In this document: positions 42,779 to 53,329 of the stretch, piece after piece | Position numbering within the stretch: position 1 is the first letter of the stretch | Layout: each line of letters begins with the position of its first letter | Origin: Dryomyza anilis | Lineage: Eukaryota > Arthropoda > Insecta > Diptera > Dryomyzidae | Length of the DNA stretch: 64,000 nucleotides | Reading direction: 5' to 3' | NCBI GenBank assembly: GCA_951804985.1 | Contig: OX638132.1 | Location: 40,520,619 to 40,584,618, forward strand | Position numbers and translations under genes: made by a program | The notes under the pieces: model-generated | Told to the model about the DNA's origin: nothing | Database searches by the model: none | The model's input: only the letters and a program-made list of their open reading frames with translations

Positions 42779-44290
42779 CCGAAGGGTCTGGAAACACTTC
42801 GACTTGCGGGGTCGTTAAAACCAACTATGAAGTCGTTCACGGAACAAGATACCGGGTCTACGGACCCAGGGGTAGGGATATCTGCCCCGGCGTCTGCAGC
42901 TGTCGCCATGCAGCCAGGCGTATGCCCTCCCAGCAGGACAGGCCGACTCAGCTCGGCTGGTAGGGCGCCAGTGGTGGCCTGCGATGTAAATTCCGCAGGT
43001 GGAGAGAGGGTTGGAGTTATGGACTCCTCCCAGAGTTCGGACAGGACGGTAGTCGTGCGTCCTTCCGCAACTCCAGATGGTCATGGAGAGAGGAACCCGG
43101 ATGGGAAAAGGCGACTCTCTGGTGCGGCTAGGCGATTAAAAGCCAAACAACGCCAGAGAGCTGCCTCTCACATCACTGGGACCCCCTCCCCGGACAGTCA
43201 ACAAACCGCTGACAACAGGGACCCTCAGTTGAAGCCAGCCGCTACACTTGGTTCACAAGGACCGGACAAGCGACTGCGCTCTCCTGAGGAGATGACCCAG
43301 GTTGGATTGGCGAAGAAAAACAAGACAAACGTGTCTAAAATCAAGGGGTCTCTTCCCAGCGATGACATCCCGTCGTGCTCGTCCAACGTAGCGTTTCGGC
43401 CTGCACTGCGAAATGCAGGGGCCCGCGCAACAAAAAGACAGGGTCGCGATGGGGAGTCTAAGGCGAAGAGGTCAAAGGCGGACGGCAAAACGTATGCGGG
43501 GGTGGCACGTGAATCGATTGATGACAAACGCAAGTTTGCCATCATCGATGAAAGCCAGCCCTGTGGAAAGATTGCTGAGGATAAAAGGGGGCTGCTGGAG
43601 GAAGTGTGGAATGACGCACTTGCGAACTCGATTATCGAGTCTTCTGACAGCACCCCCGAAATCCATCTGGAATACTGCAGCTTTGTCCGCGGAGTCTACA
43701 GGATCACCGTGGTGTCTTTGGACTGTGTCGACACCCTGCGCGATCTGGTGGAAAGGTTGCCTGAGCCATGGGCAGACGCTAAGCTACGGCTTGTGGCTAT
43801 GAGCGACATACCCGTTCTGTGTAAGGCAACCTTCTTCGTCAGAGCAAACGGGGCGAAGCGGCCCACGTGTGATATCCTTAGGATTCTGGCGAGCCAGAAC
43901 CGTGGGCTGAGAGTGGAACTTTGGGAGGTGTTCCACAGGGATGAGATGACCGATGGAAACCTCATCGTTGTGGGCATTGACCAGAACTCCATCACGACAC
44001 TGGAGAAGTCTGGGGGTCGTGCCTTCTTCCTTACGTCATCCGTGACCATTAAGCTGGGCGGAAAACCTGTAGGAGCTGGGGCCCAATCCGGGAAACAGCA
44101 TTCCAAGGGTAATCTTCCCAGCCCGGTCGTGGAGGATAGTAAGGATAAGGTCAAGGCCGCGGGCAGTATGGGGGTTCAGGTCTACCCGACCAAAGAAGCA
44201 GGGACGAGCGGAGGAGAGGACGAGGGCCTATCAGAATTTTCTGATGATACCCTTACGCCCTCTCAGGAGGACGAGCTACTCGCCCAATGA
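42746..44290 (+). CDS. LINE 2 ORF1, DUF4780-like protein (514 aa)
   Basis: Predicted RNA-binding partner of ORF2. The frame is open from 42,746; the in-frame ATG at 42,827 (MKSFTEQDTGS) may be the true start, because the first ~27 codons overlap the repeated 5' UTR. The N-terminal 270 residues are low-complexity and basic (GKRRLSGAARRLKAKQRQR). The C-terminal part (about 285-450) has KAYAGVARES-like, CDILRILASQNRGLRVELWEV and NLIVVGIDQNSI segments that match the DUF4780 type. An acidic tail follows (GEDEGLSEFSDD). Its TGA overlaps the ORF2 ATG (ATGA), so termination-reinitiation is plausible. Confidence 0.83.
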   Translation: MCDRRVVKHIQPKGLETLRLAGSLKPTMKSFTEQDTGSTDPGVGISAPASAAVAMQPGVCPPSRTGRLSSAGRAPVVACDVNSAGGERVGVMDSSQSSDRTVVVRPSATPDGHGERNPDGKRRLSGAARRLKAKQRQRAASHITGTPSPDSQQTADNRDPQLKPAATLGSQGPDKRLRSPEEMTQVGLAKKNKTNVSKIKGSLPSDDIPSCSSNVAFRPALRNAGARATKRQGRDGESKAKRSKADGKTYAGVARESIDDKRKFAIIDESQPCGKIAEDKRGLLEEVWNDALANSIIESSDSTPEIHLEYCSFVRGVYRITVVSLDCVDTLRDLVERLPEPWADAKLRLVAMSDIPVLCKATFFVRANGAKRPTCDILRILASQNRGLRVELWEVFHRDEMTDGNLIVVGIDQNSITTLEKSGGRAFFLTSSVTIKLGGKPVGAGAQSGKQHSKGNLPSPVVEDSKDKVKAAGSMGVQVYPTKEAGTSGGEDEGLSEFSDDTLTPSQEDELLAQ

Positions 44291-47200
44291 TTCTGCTTAC
44301 GCAGATCAACCTCCATAGGAGTCGACTGGCGACGGCTGCGCTTATGGAGAGAATGGAAGAAGGTAAGACGCACATCGCACTGATCCAGGAACCCTGGACT
44401 GTAAATGACAGGGTTGCTGGTTGGGGTGACACGCGATACCAAATATTTTATACACTCAATGCAGGCCGCCCTAGGACCTGTATTATCTGTAAAAAGGATT
44501 TTAACTTTTCTTTCTCCACAGAACTGTCTTCCTCAGACGCCACCACAATTTTTGACGGGAGCGGTGGCCTCATGCTGTCTTCAGTATATCTCCCGCATGA
44601 CTCCCCGGAACCTCCACCCTCCGAGGAACTGCTGAGGATTACAAGGTTTGCTGCCGAAAAAGGTAAGAAATTAATAATTTGTACAGATGCCAATTCTCAC
44701 CATACAACATGGGGAAGCTCCGACTGTAATGCTCGGGGACATGCCCTATTTGAATTTATTAATGCGTATGATCTTCTGACCCTAAACGTTGGTTGCTCTG
44801 CCACCTTCATCACTAGAGTCAGAAAGGAAGTACTTGACATAACTCTTTGCTCTAAAAACATACTTGACATGATCCAAGACTGGCATGTCTCTAGCAGACA
44901 TTCCTTCTCGGATCATAGATACGTCTGTTTTAAACTATCCATTCCTAACATTCCCCCACCTATGTTTCGCAACAAATCGAAAACTAAGTGGGCTCTATTC
45001 AGAAGACTTTTAAAGAATGCGTTAAACGTATCTCCCGCACCCCCTTTAAGTTCTATATATATCATTGACGGGGAGGTCAAAACCATAACAAATAGCCTTA
45101 TACGAGCTTTCGAAGAGGCTTGCCCTCTTCGCACCCGAGAGTCTTTCAAGGAAAAACCCTGGATGACAGGGGCTTTGAAAAACCTAAGAACGGATACTCG
45201 GAGACTTTTCATTAAAGCTAAAAGATTAAATACTACAGAGCATTGGGATCTCTACTACCAAAAACTCAGTGTATACAAAAAGAATATGCGCTCCGCAAAA
45301 AGAGGGTCAAGGCGACTCTTCTGTGCACAAGTTGATTGTGTTACAAAAACCGCAAGAATTAAGAAATTCCTCTCGAAAACCCACTCTCAACCGGAACTCC
45401 TGATAGACAGGCAGGGGGTAAGAGCAGGTAACTCTGAGGACTCTTTAAAGATTCTAATGGAGGAGCATTTCCCAAACTGTTTCGTCAACTCAGATGAGAC
45501 GAGACTATGGGAAACCTCTCAATACTCCCACAACTTAGCCATCACCACCGATATGGTGGGGAAGGCAATTCATAGCTTCCAGCCATATAAAGCCCCAGGG
45601 CAAGATGGAGTTTTCCCAGCCCCAGGGCAAGATGGAGTTTTCCCAGCCCTACTACAACTGGCAGTGGATCTCCTGGACGTCCGTCTATCCAGGCTTTATG
45701 AGGCATGCCTTAATCAGAGCTATACCCCCCTCACATGGCAAGAATCAAGAGTAGTTTTCATACCTAAGCCGGGTAAAGAAACCTACTCAACCCCTAAGGC
45801 ATATAGACCCATAAGTCTAATGTCCTTCCTACTGAAAACAATGGAACGCATATGCGACACCATGGTTAAGGAAAAAATCCCTTATGAGCAGCTGAAGTTT
45901 AAGCAACATGCATACATAAAGGGGCGATCCGTTGAAACCGCCTTACATGAGGTAGTTAACAAAATTGAAAGGTCTTTCGACCTAAAAGGACTCACTCTAG
46001 CAGCCTTCATTGATGTTGAGGGTGCTTTTAATAACGTTCACACTGACACACTGATCTCGTCCCTTGCCTCATTTGACGTAGACCCGGCTATTTTAAACTG
46101 GGTACGTCATATGTTGTGCAACAGATCCATCACTTGTCAGCAGGGCAATATTACCCTAAGGGGAAGGGTGTTTCGCGGTACCCCACAGGGTGGCATTCTC
46201 TCACCGCTACTCTGGGTCGTCACCATAAACAGTCTCCTAAGAAGACTAACCGAGGCTGGTTTACATGCTGTCTGCTACGCAGACGACATCGCCATCCTTG
46301 CCTCGGGGACACATCCTCTTCTCCCTTCTAGACGAATCCAAGAAGCCTTGGATATCTCGGCTGAATGGTCATCACCTAGGGGATTAAATATAAACCCCCA
46401 AAAAACTGAAATCTGTCTCTTTACTAGGAAAAGGAAGCTACCTAGCTATCTTCTTCCACAGGTAAACGGAGAGATACTGGCACTTACAGGTCAAGTCAAG
46501 TACCTTGGAGTTATCCTGGATTCTAAACTTAACTGGAAGGCACAAATAGCTAGCAGAGCCACAAAAGCCGTTAGGGTTTGGGCAACCTGCAGAAGATGTA
46601 TTGGTCCTACATGGGGACTTCGACCAAAGATGACCCACTGGATCTTCACCAGCGTTGTACGACCAATACTAACATATGCGTCACTTGTATGGTGGACAGC
46701 TTTGGGACGAAAATGTGACATCAAACCACTCGAGAAAGTGCAACGGGCGTGTTGTCTCGGCATTTCAGGTGCGATGTCTACCACTTCGACCAAAGCTATT
46801 GAGACTATTCTAAATATACGCCCAATACAAATTCAAGTTAAATATGAGGCCGCGGTAGAAGCGGCTCGACTAAACATCCTAGGGGGATGGCTCAATTCCG
46901 AGACATTAACCAATCACCAAACCATAATTAACTCAATTCCTAATACTGTTTCTACAGGTAATTGGAACTGCGACCGCATCCCGGAGGAAACCAATCATAC
47001 CGCCGCAAAGTTCGCTTTCCCGACTAGGGAGGAATGGGACAACGGCCAAGTATTGTCTAGCAATCCGGGGATCCACCTCTACACTGACGGATCAAAATTA
47101 AACGGTCACACTGGTGCAGGCTTTTTCTGTGAAGCCTTTTCTGCAAAAGAATGCCTTCGTCTGCATGACCACAACACCGTCTTTCAGTCGGAAGTAGTGG

Positions 47201-47526
47201 CTATAACAGAAGGGGCTAAATTTATACAAAGCACTCACTGTGTAGACAAGTGTATTAAAATTTTCTCAGACAGCCAAGCTGCCATTAGAGCTTTATCCAC
47301 GGACAAGGTGAAATCCAGAGTGGTTCTACAATGTAAAGAGGCCCTTGCTGATCTCTTACTTGTTAACACTGTGGACATTATCTGGGTCCCAGGACACTGT
47401 AACATTGAGGGGAACGAAATAGCCGACGAATTGGCGAGAAATGGACACAATCTCAGTCATAACCGGCAGACCTTTCCAATTTCTAAAAAACGAGATGAGC
47501 TCATGGGCTTATCGACTTCACAGTAA
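44287..47526 (+). pseudogene. LINE 2 ORF2: endonuclease, RT, RNase H; 3' frameshift
   Basis: The endonuclease (1-225) has QINLHRSRLAT, IQEPW, CTDANSHHTTWG and FSDHRYVCF. RT (about 420-790) has FIPKPGKETYS, YRPISLMSFLLK, AFIDVEGAFNN, GTPQGGILSPLLW and CYADDIAILASG. RNase H (about 930-1,060) has LYTDGSKLNGHTG, FQSEVVAI, FSDSQAAI and VPGHCNIEGNEIADELAR. A 27-nt in-frame tandem duplication (45,593-45,619 and 45,620-45,646) repeats PGQDGVFPA in RT. A frameshift at about 47,450-47,520 ends the frame early (LSTSQ-stop), and the C-terminal part continues in the next frame. The RT and RNase H catalytic residues are kept, so inactivation is slight. Confidence 0.86.
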
Positions 47527-47899
47527 ATCATGGGAAGAATCGAGCGAGGGCCAAGCAACTAAATGGCTATGGGGCCCCCCGAACAAATCCAAAACAAACA
47601 AAATTCTAACGCTTAATAAAAAGGAGTTAAAACAATACACACGCATCCTCACTGGCCATAATGAGCTAAGAGGTCATCTTTTCAAATTGGGAAGAGTCGA
47701 CTCTTACTTCTGCAAGGCCTGTGAGGAAGAGACAGAGACGCTTGAACACTACTTGTGTCACTGCCCGGCATTTGCCAGACTTAGATTCATCCACTTCGGA
47801 GCTCCACTTATTTCATCATTGAAACAACTGGGAAGCTTGGACTGGAAAGTACTAAGAAAATTTGTCAAATCCACGGAATTTCTAAACTCCACTGAGTAG
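47441..47899 (+). pseudogene. LINE 2 ORF2 C-terminus in shifted frame
   Basis: Continues ORF2 after the frameshift: RILTGHNELRGHLFKLG, then CKACEEETETLEHYLCHC (CX2CX8HX4C-type), equivalent to the C-terminal Cys/His motif of LINE 1 ORF2. Only one single-base-type event is needed to explain the shift. The 3' UTR and TCAA tail follow. Confidence 0.82.
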
Positions 47900-48041
47900 C
47901 ATAACAGCTACAACATATTACAGACGACTCATGTTCCGAGGGGTCACAACGGGCCTACTTTATGGCCTAGGTGTACTCTGTGCGATGCACAGAGGGGTTT
48001 TTCCCCCCTCTTTTCAATCAATCAATCAATCAATCAATCAT

Positions 48042-48692
48042 TGGACATTTGCAGCAAAACCTTTAAGGTATTTTGACATTTGACTAACATAAAAAAGGAA
48101 AATGGCGTACTTTTTCCTTACGCTCGATTCATCCACAACAATGAAGTAAATCAAATGGTGTAAAAAAAGTGCCAACTAAAATATTACATTTTAATGGTAA
48201 AAGTGAAAATTAAATATCCTGTGATTTAAATTATCAACACGTGATGGAAAATATTTCTTTTCAGAGTATTCCTTGATGACAGCATCGTCGGTCGGTCTTG
48301 GTTCTTCTGCGAATAAATTTCAAGTCGTTGTACAATTTTGCTTTCGAAGGATTTATAATGACGATGGCGATGCATAAATAAGATACTGTTTTAATTCTAT
48401 AATAATTAAAAATACATTTGATTAATTTTCTTTCAATTCAATAAAAACTCCGCGAATTCTAATGGAGTACCTTTTCCAAATATTCATCAACTATCTTCCT
48501 ATTTGTAAGATGTTGCTATAAATGGTTGCTGTAAATGATGTAAATGATGGTTGCTATAAATAATCGTAAATTTGGAAGATGGTTGCCAGCAATATTTATC
48601 GTATTTGTTGGATGTTTGAGAGATGGTTCTCTCAAAGACGATCCTTATAATTTAGCGCTGTGATATTTCTGGTAATCATCTTTATTTTCTTA
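48042..48692. mobile_element. MITE family 3 fragment, both ends lost
   Basis: Starts inside the family (TTGGACATTTGCAGCAAAAC) right after the LINE 2 tail and ends TTTATTTTCTTA without the final GTG. It carries a local triplication of ATGGTTGCTATAAAT-like sequence near 48,515-48,565. Confidence 0.75.
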
Positions 48693-49917
48693 TACCCATA
48701 TTCTAGCGAGCACTGACAATGGCAAACAATGACAAATATGAGTTGTGTGACAATTCTCACGAACTGATATTTTAGTAATAAAATGACAACAGAAACAATG
48801 ACAAAAGTTATGAAAATAGGAGGTGACAAGGAGTTTATTCTTGAATATATGTATGTTTTTGGAATTTTTACGCACTATATTTTTCTGTTAAAGATGCCTC
48901 TATATGAATTATATCAACCGATATTTGCCGCGGATCGTTTTTTAATCACTTTCAGGCAATGAACTGTGTTTATTAATTTGAATTTTTATATTGGACTTGA
49001 AACTTTCAATAATATTTACGATTTGCAAAAACGTCGTAAACACAAATTCACGTCGCGTAATCAATGCACTTTTGTTGCAAATATTATTCTCGTAAAATAT
49101 CATCAAAAGTTTCACTTTATAAATTGTTTATATTTTAATTTTAATTTTTTGACAGTTAATAGTTATTCACCACAGTGTTGAGCTTTCAATTTGTCACGTT
49201 TAAATTAGAATACAGTAACAATTATTTATAACAAAGGCATGACACGGTTAATGACAACATCTCAATGACTAGACTTTCTCACGAAAATTGCAGAATACGG
49301 CTATTAGAGTAAGAATATCAAAGACAAAAATGTATAATTCAAAAATATTTTTATCTTGCTCATTTGTAGCGAGTGACTACGCACAGAAAGTTTTGTAATA
49401 AAAAAAAAAATCAAACTCAGAAGTACACCGGAAAATAATTACCTTAAAGAAATAAGAACCCTAAACAAATTGTATGTAAAAATAGGATTAGTAAATCTAA
49501 TGCTAAAATAATTGTATACATTAGTAAATTTCCTGGAAATAAAAAAAAAGGTTTAAGTCAACAAAAAAATGTTATAAATAAAAAACGATTGTTAAGAAAT
49601 TTGATATTGAAGTAATTTTGTTGAGCAAAATAAAATCAAAAAAAAAGAAGCAATTCGTGGTATAAGTTTATATAGTGAACGACGTAAACAACAATATCAC
49701 CTCAGCTTGACTCATATTTATTGAAAATCGTATCATATTTGACCTTTAGATTATCAAAAACAATCAAGGGAACCTGTAGATGATATCGATAAAATGTCGT
49801 TCAGATATCGTTTGGGTTGTGGGTTAGACAATAAAGAAAGAAAATTGTAGGTATAATTTTGTTGCATAGTGTAGTTGCAACTATAATCTTTGAGTAATTA
49901 CAGGTCATTCAAGAATA
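48693..49917. other. AT-rich intergenic DNA
   Basis: No gene, RNA or clear element. Short ACAATGACA-type motifs recur at 48,715-48,810 and poly-A runs are common. Small frames here lack any recognisable domain. Confidence 0.5.
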
Positions 49918-50914
49918 CCAGGTATTGAAACCGAATATCGAGCCGTGCCCTAAAATTTTTTTTAGAATTTGTTGTATAATTAGAAAACATTTTTTGGCTA
50001 AAGTTCACTTTACCGGCCGAAGTGAAATTAAAAAAAAAAAATTGTCACGCGCTGTATTTTTGCAAAAAAAAAATAACAAAATTAAAAAATCGCGCCGCTC
50101 GGACCCGTGGTGACCTTGAAAAATCAAAAACCGGTGCACCTACTTACAAGTACATATGGGTACTCAAACTATAAAAAAAACCAAAAAAAGAAAAAAAAAA
50201 TATATAAGCTTAAAAATCTCAAGGTTATACATTCTTATATACTTCAATTATTACATAAAAGTAACTCATACAACATATACATATAATTGAAATAACATAA
50301 ATTGGTGTAGGGGCCGCTAGGATTGACAGATCTGAAAAACAATTACAGATTTGGAATCGTGAGGAAAATACCTTTCATTTAATACCCATATGTACTTGTA
50401 AGTAGGTGCACCGGTTTTTGATTTTTCAAGGTCACCACGGGTCCGAGCGGCGCGATTTTTTAATTTTGGTATTTTTTTTTTTTGGGAAAATACAGGGGGT
50501 GGCAATTTTTTTTTTTTTTTTTCGCTTCGGCCGGTAAAGTGAACTTCTCCCCATTTTTTTTTACCGTTTCAAAATGTTCATTTAAATATTTAACTTTTAA
50601 TTCTCTATCCCGTTTCAATAATTTTTAATTGATTTGCCATTTTCCGTTTCACTTAGATTTTTTTATTTATGTTTTCTTTTTCTATATTCGGCGATTAAAA
50701 TCTTTTTTATGCTCTAGTAAATATTTTTTTTTTGACACACTCATATTCTTTTTGGTATCCCGATTAAATTTATTAAATTACCGATTAAAATTTCATTTAC
50801 CGATTCATATTTTTTGTTGTTGATCCACAAATATTTATTTTTTATAATAGATTCAATTTTAAATTTTCCGTTTGAAACATTTAGCCGCGATAGTATTTCG
50901 GTTTCAATACCTGG
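49918..50914. mobile_element. Foldback-type element (997 bp)
   Basis: Outer ends CCAGGTATTGAAACCG and its complement CGGTTTCAATACCTGG. Inside, a long near-perfect hairpin: 49,998-50,165 (AAGTTCACTTTACCGGCCGAAG ... GGTGACCTTGAAAAATC ... GTACATATGGGTACTCAAA, given as separate blocks) pairs with 50,385-50,550. The loop is AT-rich (50,166-50,384). Right of the inner arm lies an AT-rich, non-paired ~340 bp. No transposase is present. The target duplication is not clear. Confidence 0.72.
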
Positions 50915-51600
50915 ACGCGGCGCAGTGTAGGGCAAATCTTATTTCAAATAAACATACAAAAATATAACGAATAATTTTCGTTCGTCTTCCTAAATAATGA
51001 ATAATTCGTCTCTTCAGACAAAATAAAATTGTTTATTCGATAAATTTTTGTTTGGCTCTTTATTCAAAATTTTTGCAGATCGAATAAAGATTTCAAATTC
51101 ATTTGAATTGTACGGAAGTGGGACGAAAAAAAAAAACATGATGGCACTCACCGAGTTCACCTTCAGCAGGGCACATGCCTCACCAATAGCGGGCAACAAA
51201 TTTGAAAGCGTAGCCAGTTGATGTGTTTACGACGCATGGTGTCAATATGAAGCATTGATTATGATGCCCATAACCTGGCCTTCTCCAGCGAAACAGAACC
51301 ATCGATATCCGGATAGCAAACATGTCCAAATGTACGCTTGACGAACCAGGGGACCGACAAAAAAGGGTATGCTCGTTGACTACCTCGACTGTAAGCGCAG
51401 GTATACTGCGTATCGCAAAACTCTCCATAACCCTAAAGAAATTAAAATATATAAAAAAAAAGGGGGTGAATATAATCACAATTTACCTGTGTCAAATTCT
51501 CACCGAATAGATTGGCGTGCAAATGCCATTAGAATTTTGCGACTTAGTGTAGCACTATAAAATATTTGATTTTTTTTTGCCGTTTGGACGTCGGTGCCGA
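50915..51600. other. Unassigned DNA with an unrecognised 99-aa frame
   Basis: A minus-strand frame at 51,180-51,479 and an overlapping plus frame at 51,322-51,510 lie in a GC-richer patch (51,150-51,430) within AT-rich DNA. Neither resembles a family I know. The base composition shift suggests an inserted or once-coding segment, but no gene can be claimed. Confidence 0.3.
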
Positions 51601-51654
51601 TAGGGGGTTAAAGGTGGCTCGTTGTCGTAGCATCCGCGGAGTTTACACTTTTAA

Positions 51655-51757
51655 CCGACGTGTATGTGCACTTTAGCATGATTGGACCGACGTGTATGTG
51701 CACTTTTGCATTTTTGCATGATTGGCCCGACGTGTATGCGCACTTTTGCATGATCGG
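51655..51757. repeat. Short GC-rich minisatellite, three units
   Basis: CCGACGTGTATGTGCACTTT occurs three times (from about 51,655, 51,687 and 51,727), each followed by TGCATGATTGG-like sequence, with period about 32-40 bp. It is non-coding. Confidence 0.78.
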
Positions 51758-52771
51758 CTTTCTGCTACCGGTGCTGCTGCGAAACAAAAATCGATTACCT
51801 TTTGGTGTCACGGCTCCAGCAAGTGTTTGAGCCGACCGGCAGTAGTGCGGAGGCTTTCTGGTCGTTATAGATCAGGTCGCTTTTCTTCGCCTATCACAGC
51901 GTTGTTGAGGCCAGATAAAATGCGCCAACATGACCTGCGTCGACGACAACCAGTGCGCTGCCACCAAATAAACTGACCACCCACCACAGCTAGAGGCGCC
52001 GACCGCGCCAATGCCCAACCACCACCTGCACGGAAAACTATTCCAGATACCGAAAGAAACTAAAATTATAAAAGTTGCTTAGCAAATGAATATACATACG
52101 TCCGTCCAACAAGTTAAATGCGCGAAAATAACGAAATTACGCCGTTAATTTCAGTGTTGACCAATTTTGTGGGGGAAAAAATATATGAAAGTTTGTGCAA
52201 CTGAAATCCCATGTGGGTGTCGCGGGAAAGTGACACTGTGTAGCCACCCTGATTATTCCGTCAGATTATCTCTGACTGGAAGTCGAGTAGTTTTTGACGT
52301 GATAATATGAGGTAGCATCCGTTTTTGAGTGAGAATCAACGATCACTTCAAATTAACAATCGTAGCAGACATATAGTCTCGGTAACATAAAATTCATTTA
52401 GTCTGTGCAACGAAAAAATCAACGAATACATAATGTATATTTTTTTGGTGAATTTTATTTTGAACGGTGCTATATTATTACGGTAAAAACAGTTCGCCGC
52501 TATTTTCATTATTTTGTTATAAAATAATATACAACGCTTAACATTTCAATTAATCAAGATAATAAAAATGTGACAAAATTATCCTGACATTTTTTTAAAC
52601 TTATTACTATAAAATTAATGATTACCATAGGATTACGTCCGAGCGACTACGTAACAAACTCGCAGTCGTCCGCTCTGCAAATAAAGGCGGATTACAAAGA
52701 TCATCATAGTAGCGCCACACAGTAGAGGGACGGCTGCTCATTTTTTCTGACGTTTTTCGAATATAAATGCC
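51758..52771. other. Unassigned DNA, GC-rich then AT-rich
   Basis: 51,758-52,020 is GC-rich and may be an eroded retroelement coding piece, but stops occur in every frame except a weak 84-aa plus frame (51,722-51,976). 52,021-52,771 is AT-rich with no gene seen. Confidence 0.35.
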
Positions 52772-52775
52772 AATC

Positions 52776-53329
52776 TGTTGTAATTAATATGTCCGTTGCT
52801 TAGGCGTGAAGCCAAATGTCGCAACGTTCCTTTTATAATTACCCATGATGTCCTACAAGAGAATGTCCAACGTCGAAGTTCCATTTTTATTAACCGAAAT
52901 AATTCAAACAAGTCTTTTCTTTTAAGACATACTTTTATTTACTCTAAAGTTATATTTTAATATTAACATTATTGTCTAGTACTGAACTACTGATTTACCA
53001 CTAACTTAAAATCTCACTTAAACTATTATAAGAAGGCATGTTTCAAATCTAAATGTTCCGGCAGAGTGCCGTGCGCAAATTCCACTCACTATTTGCTTCC
53101 GTAAGGGAAAAGGCCCTTAGCCAATCATGCTGCTGCTGGTATTACCCAGCTTCGCTCATACTGTTGCTAGTTCAGTGGCTTGCTTGACTATGACATATAT
53201 GTCCTACGTTGCACTTTACTGCAACGTAACGATAACTGCATGAAATAGTCATTGCGTAAATAGGTCACGATACGTTTATAATATCAACGTATAGTGACTT
53301 ACCAAAACACACTATGTTGACTTACAACA
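52776..53329. repeat. Solo LTR of a related gypsy subfamily (554 bp), TSD AATC
   Basis: Starts TGTTGTAATTAATATGTCCG and for about 210 bp follows the LTR of the gypsy element at 15,431, then diverges. It ends GACTTACAACA. Identical AATC flanks (52,772-52,775 and 53,330-53,333) prove a separate insertion. No polypurine tract or primer-binding site adjoins it, so the internal part has been lost by LTR-LTR recombination. Confidence 0.88.

Larger units (their letters stand above)
42540..48041 (+). mobile_element. LOA-type non-LTR retrotransposon (LINE 2)
   Basis: It has a 5' UTR with a duplicated 60-bp block, ORF1, ORF2 and a 3' tail of TCAA repeats (about 48,016-48,041). The 5' edge is approximate: GC-rich LINE-like sequence begins near 42,540 after BEL/Pao-like sequence. 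The right flank is MITE 3 and the left flank is BEL/Pao, so the target duplication cannot be recognised and a later deletion on one side is likely. It has the same domain layout as LINE 1 but only distant protein similarity, so the two are separate families. Confidence 0.82.

Noticed and set aside
48016..48041. TCAA repeats as a telomeric or functional satellite
   Set aside because: It is the short simple-repeat 3' tail expected for a LINE of this type.
51722..51976. 84-aa frame as a retroelement Gag zinc-finger piece
   Set aside because: Cys and His spacing does not fit any knuckle and the neighbouring frames are full of stops.
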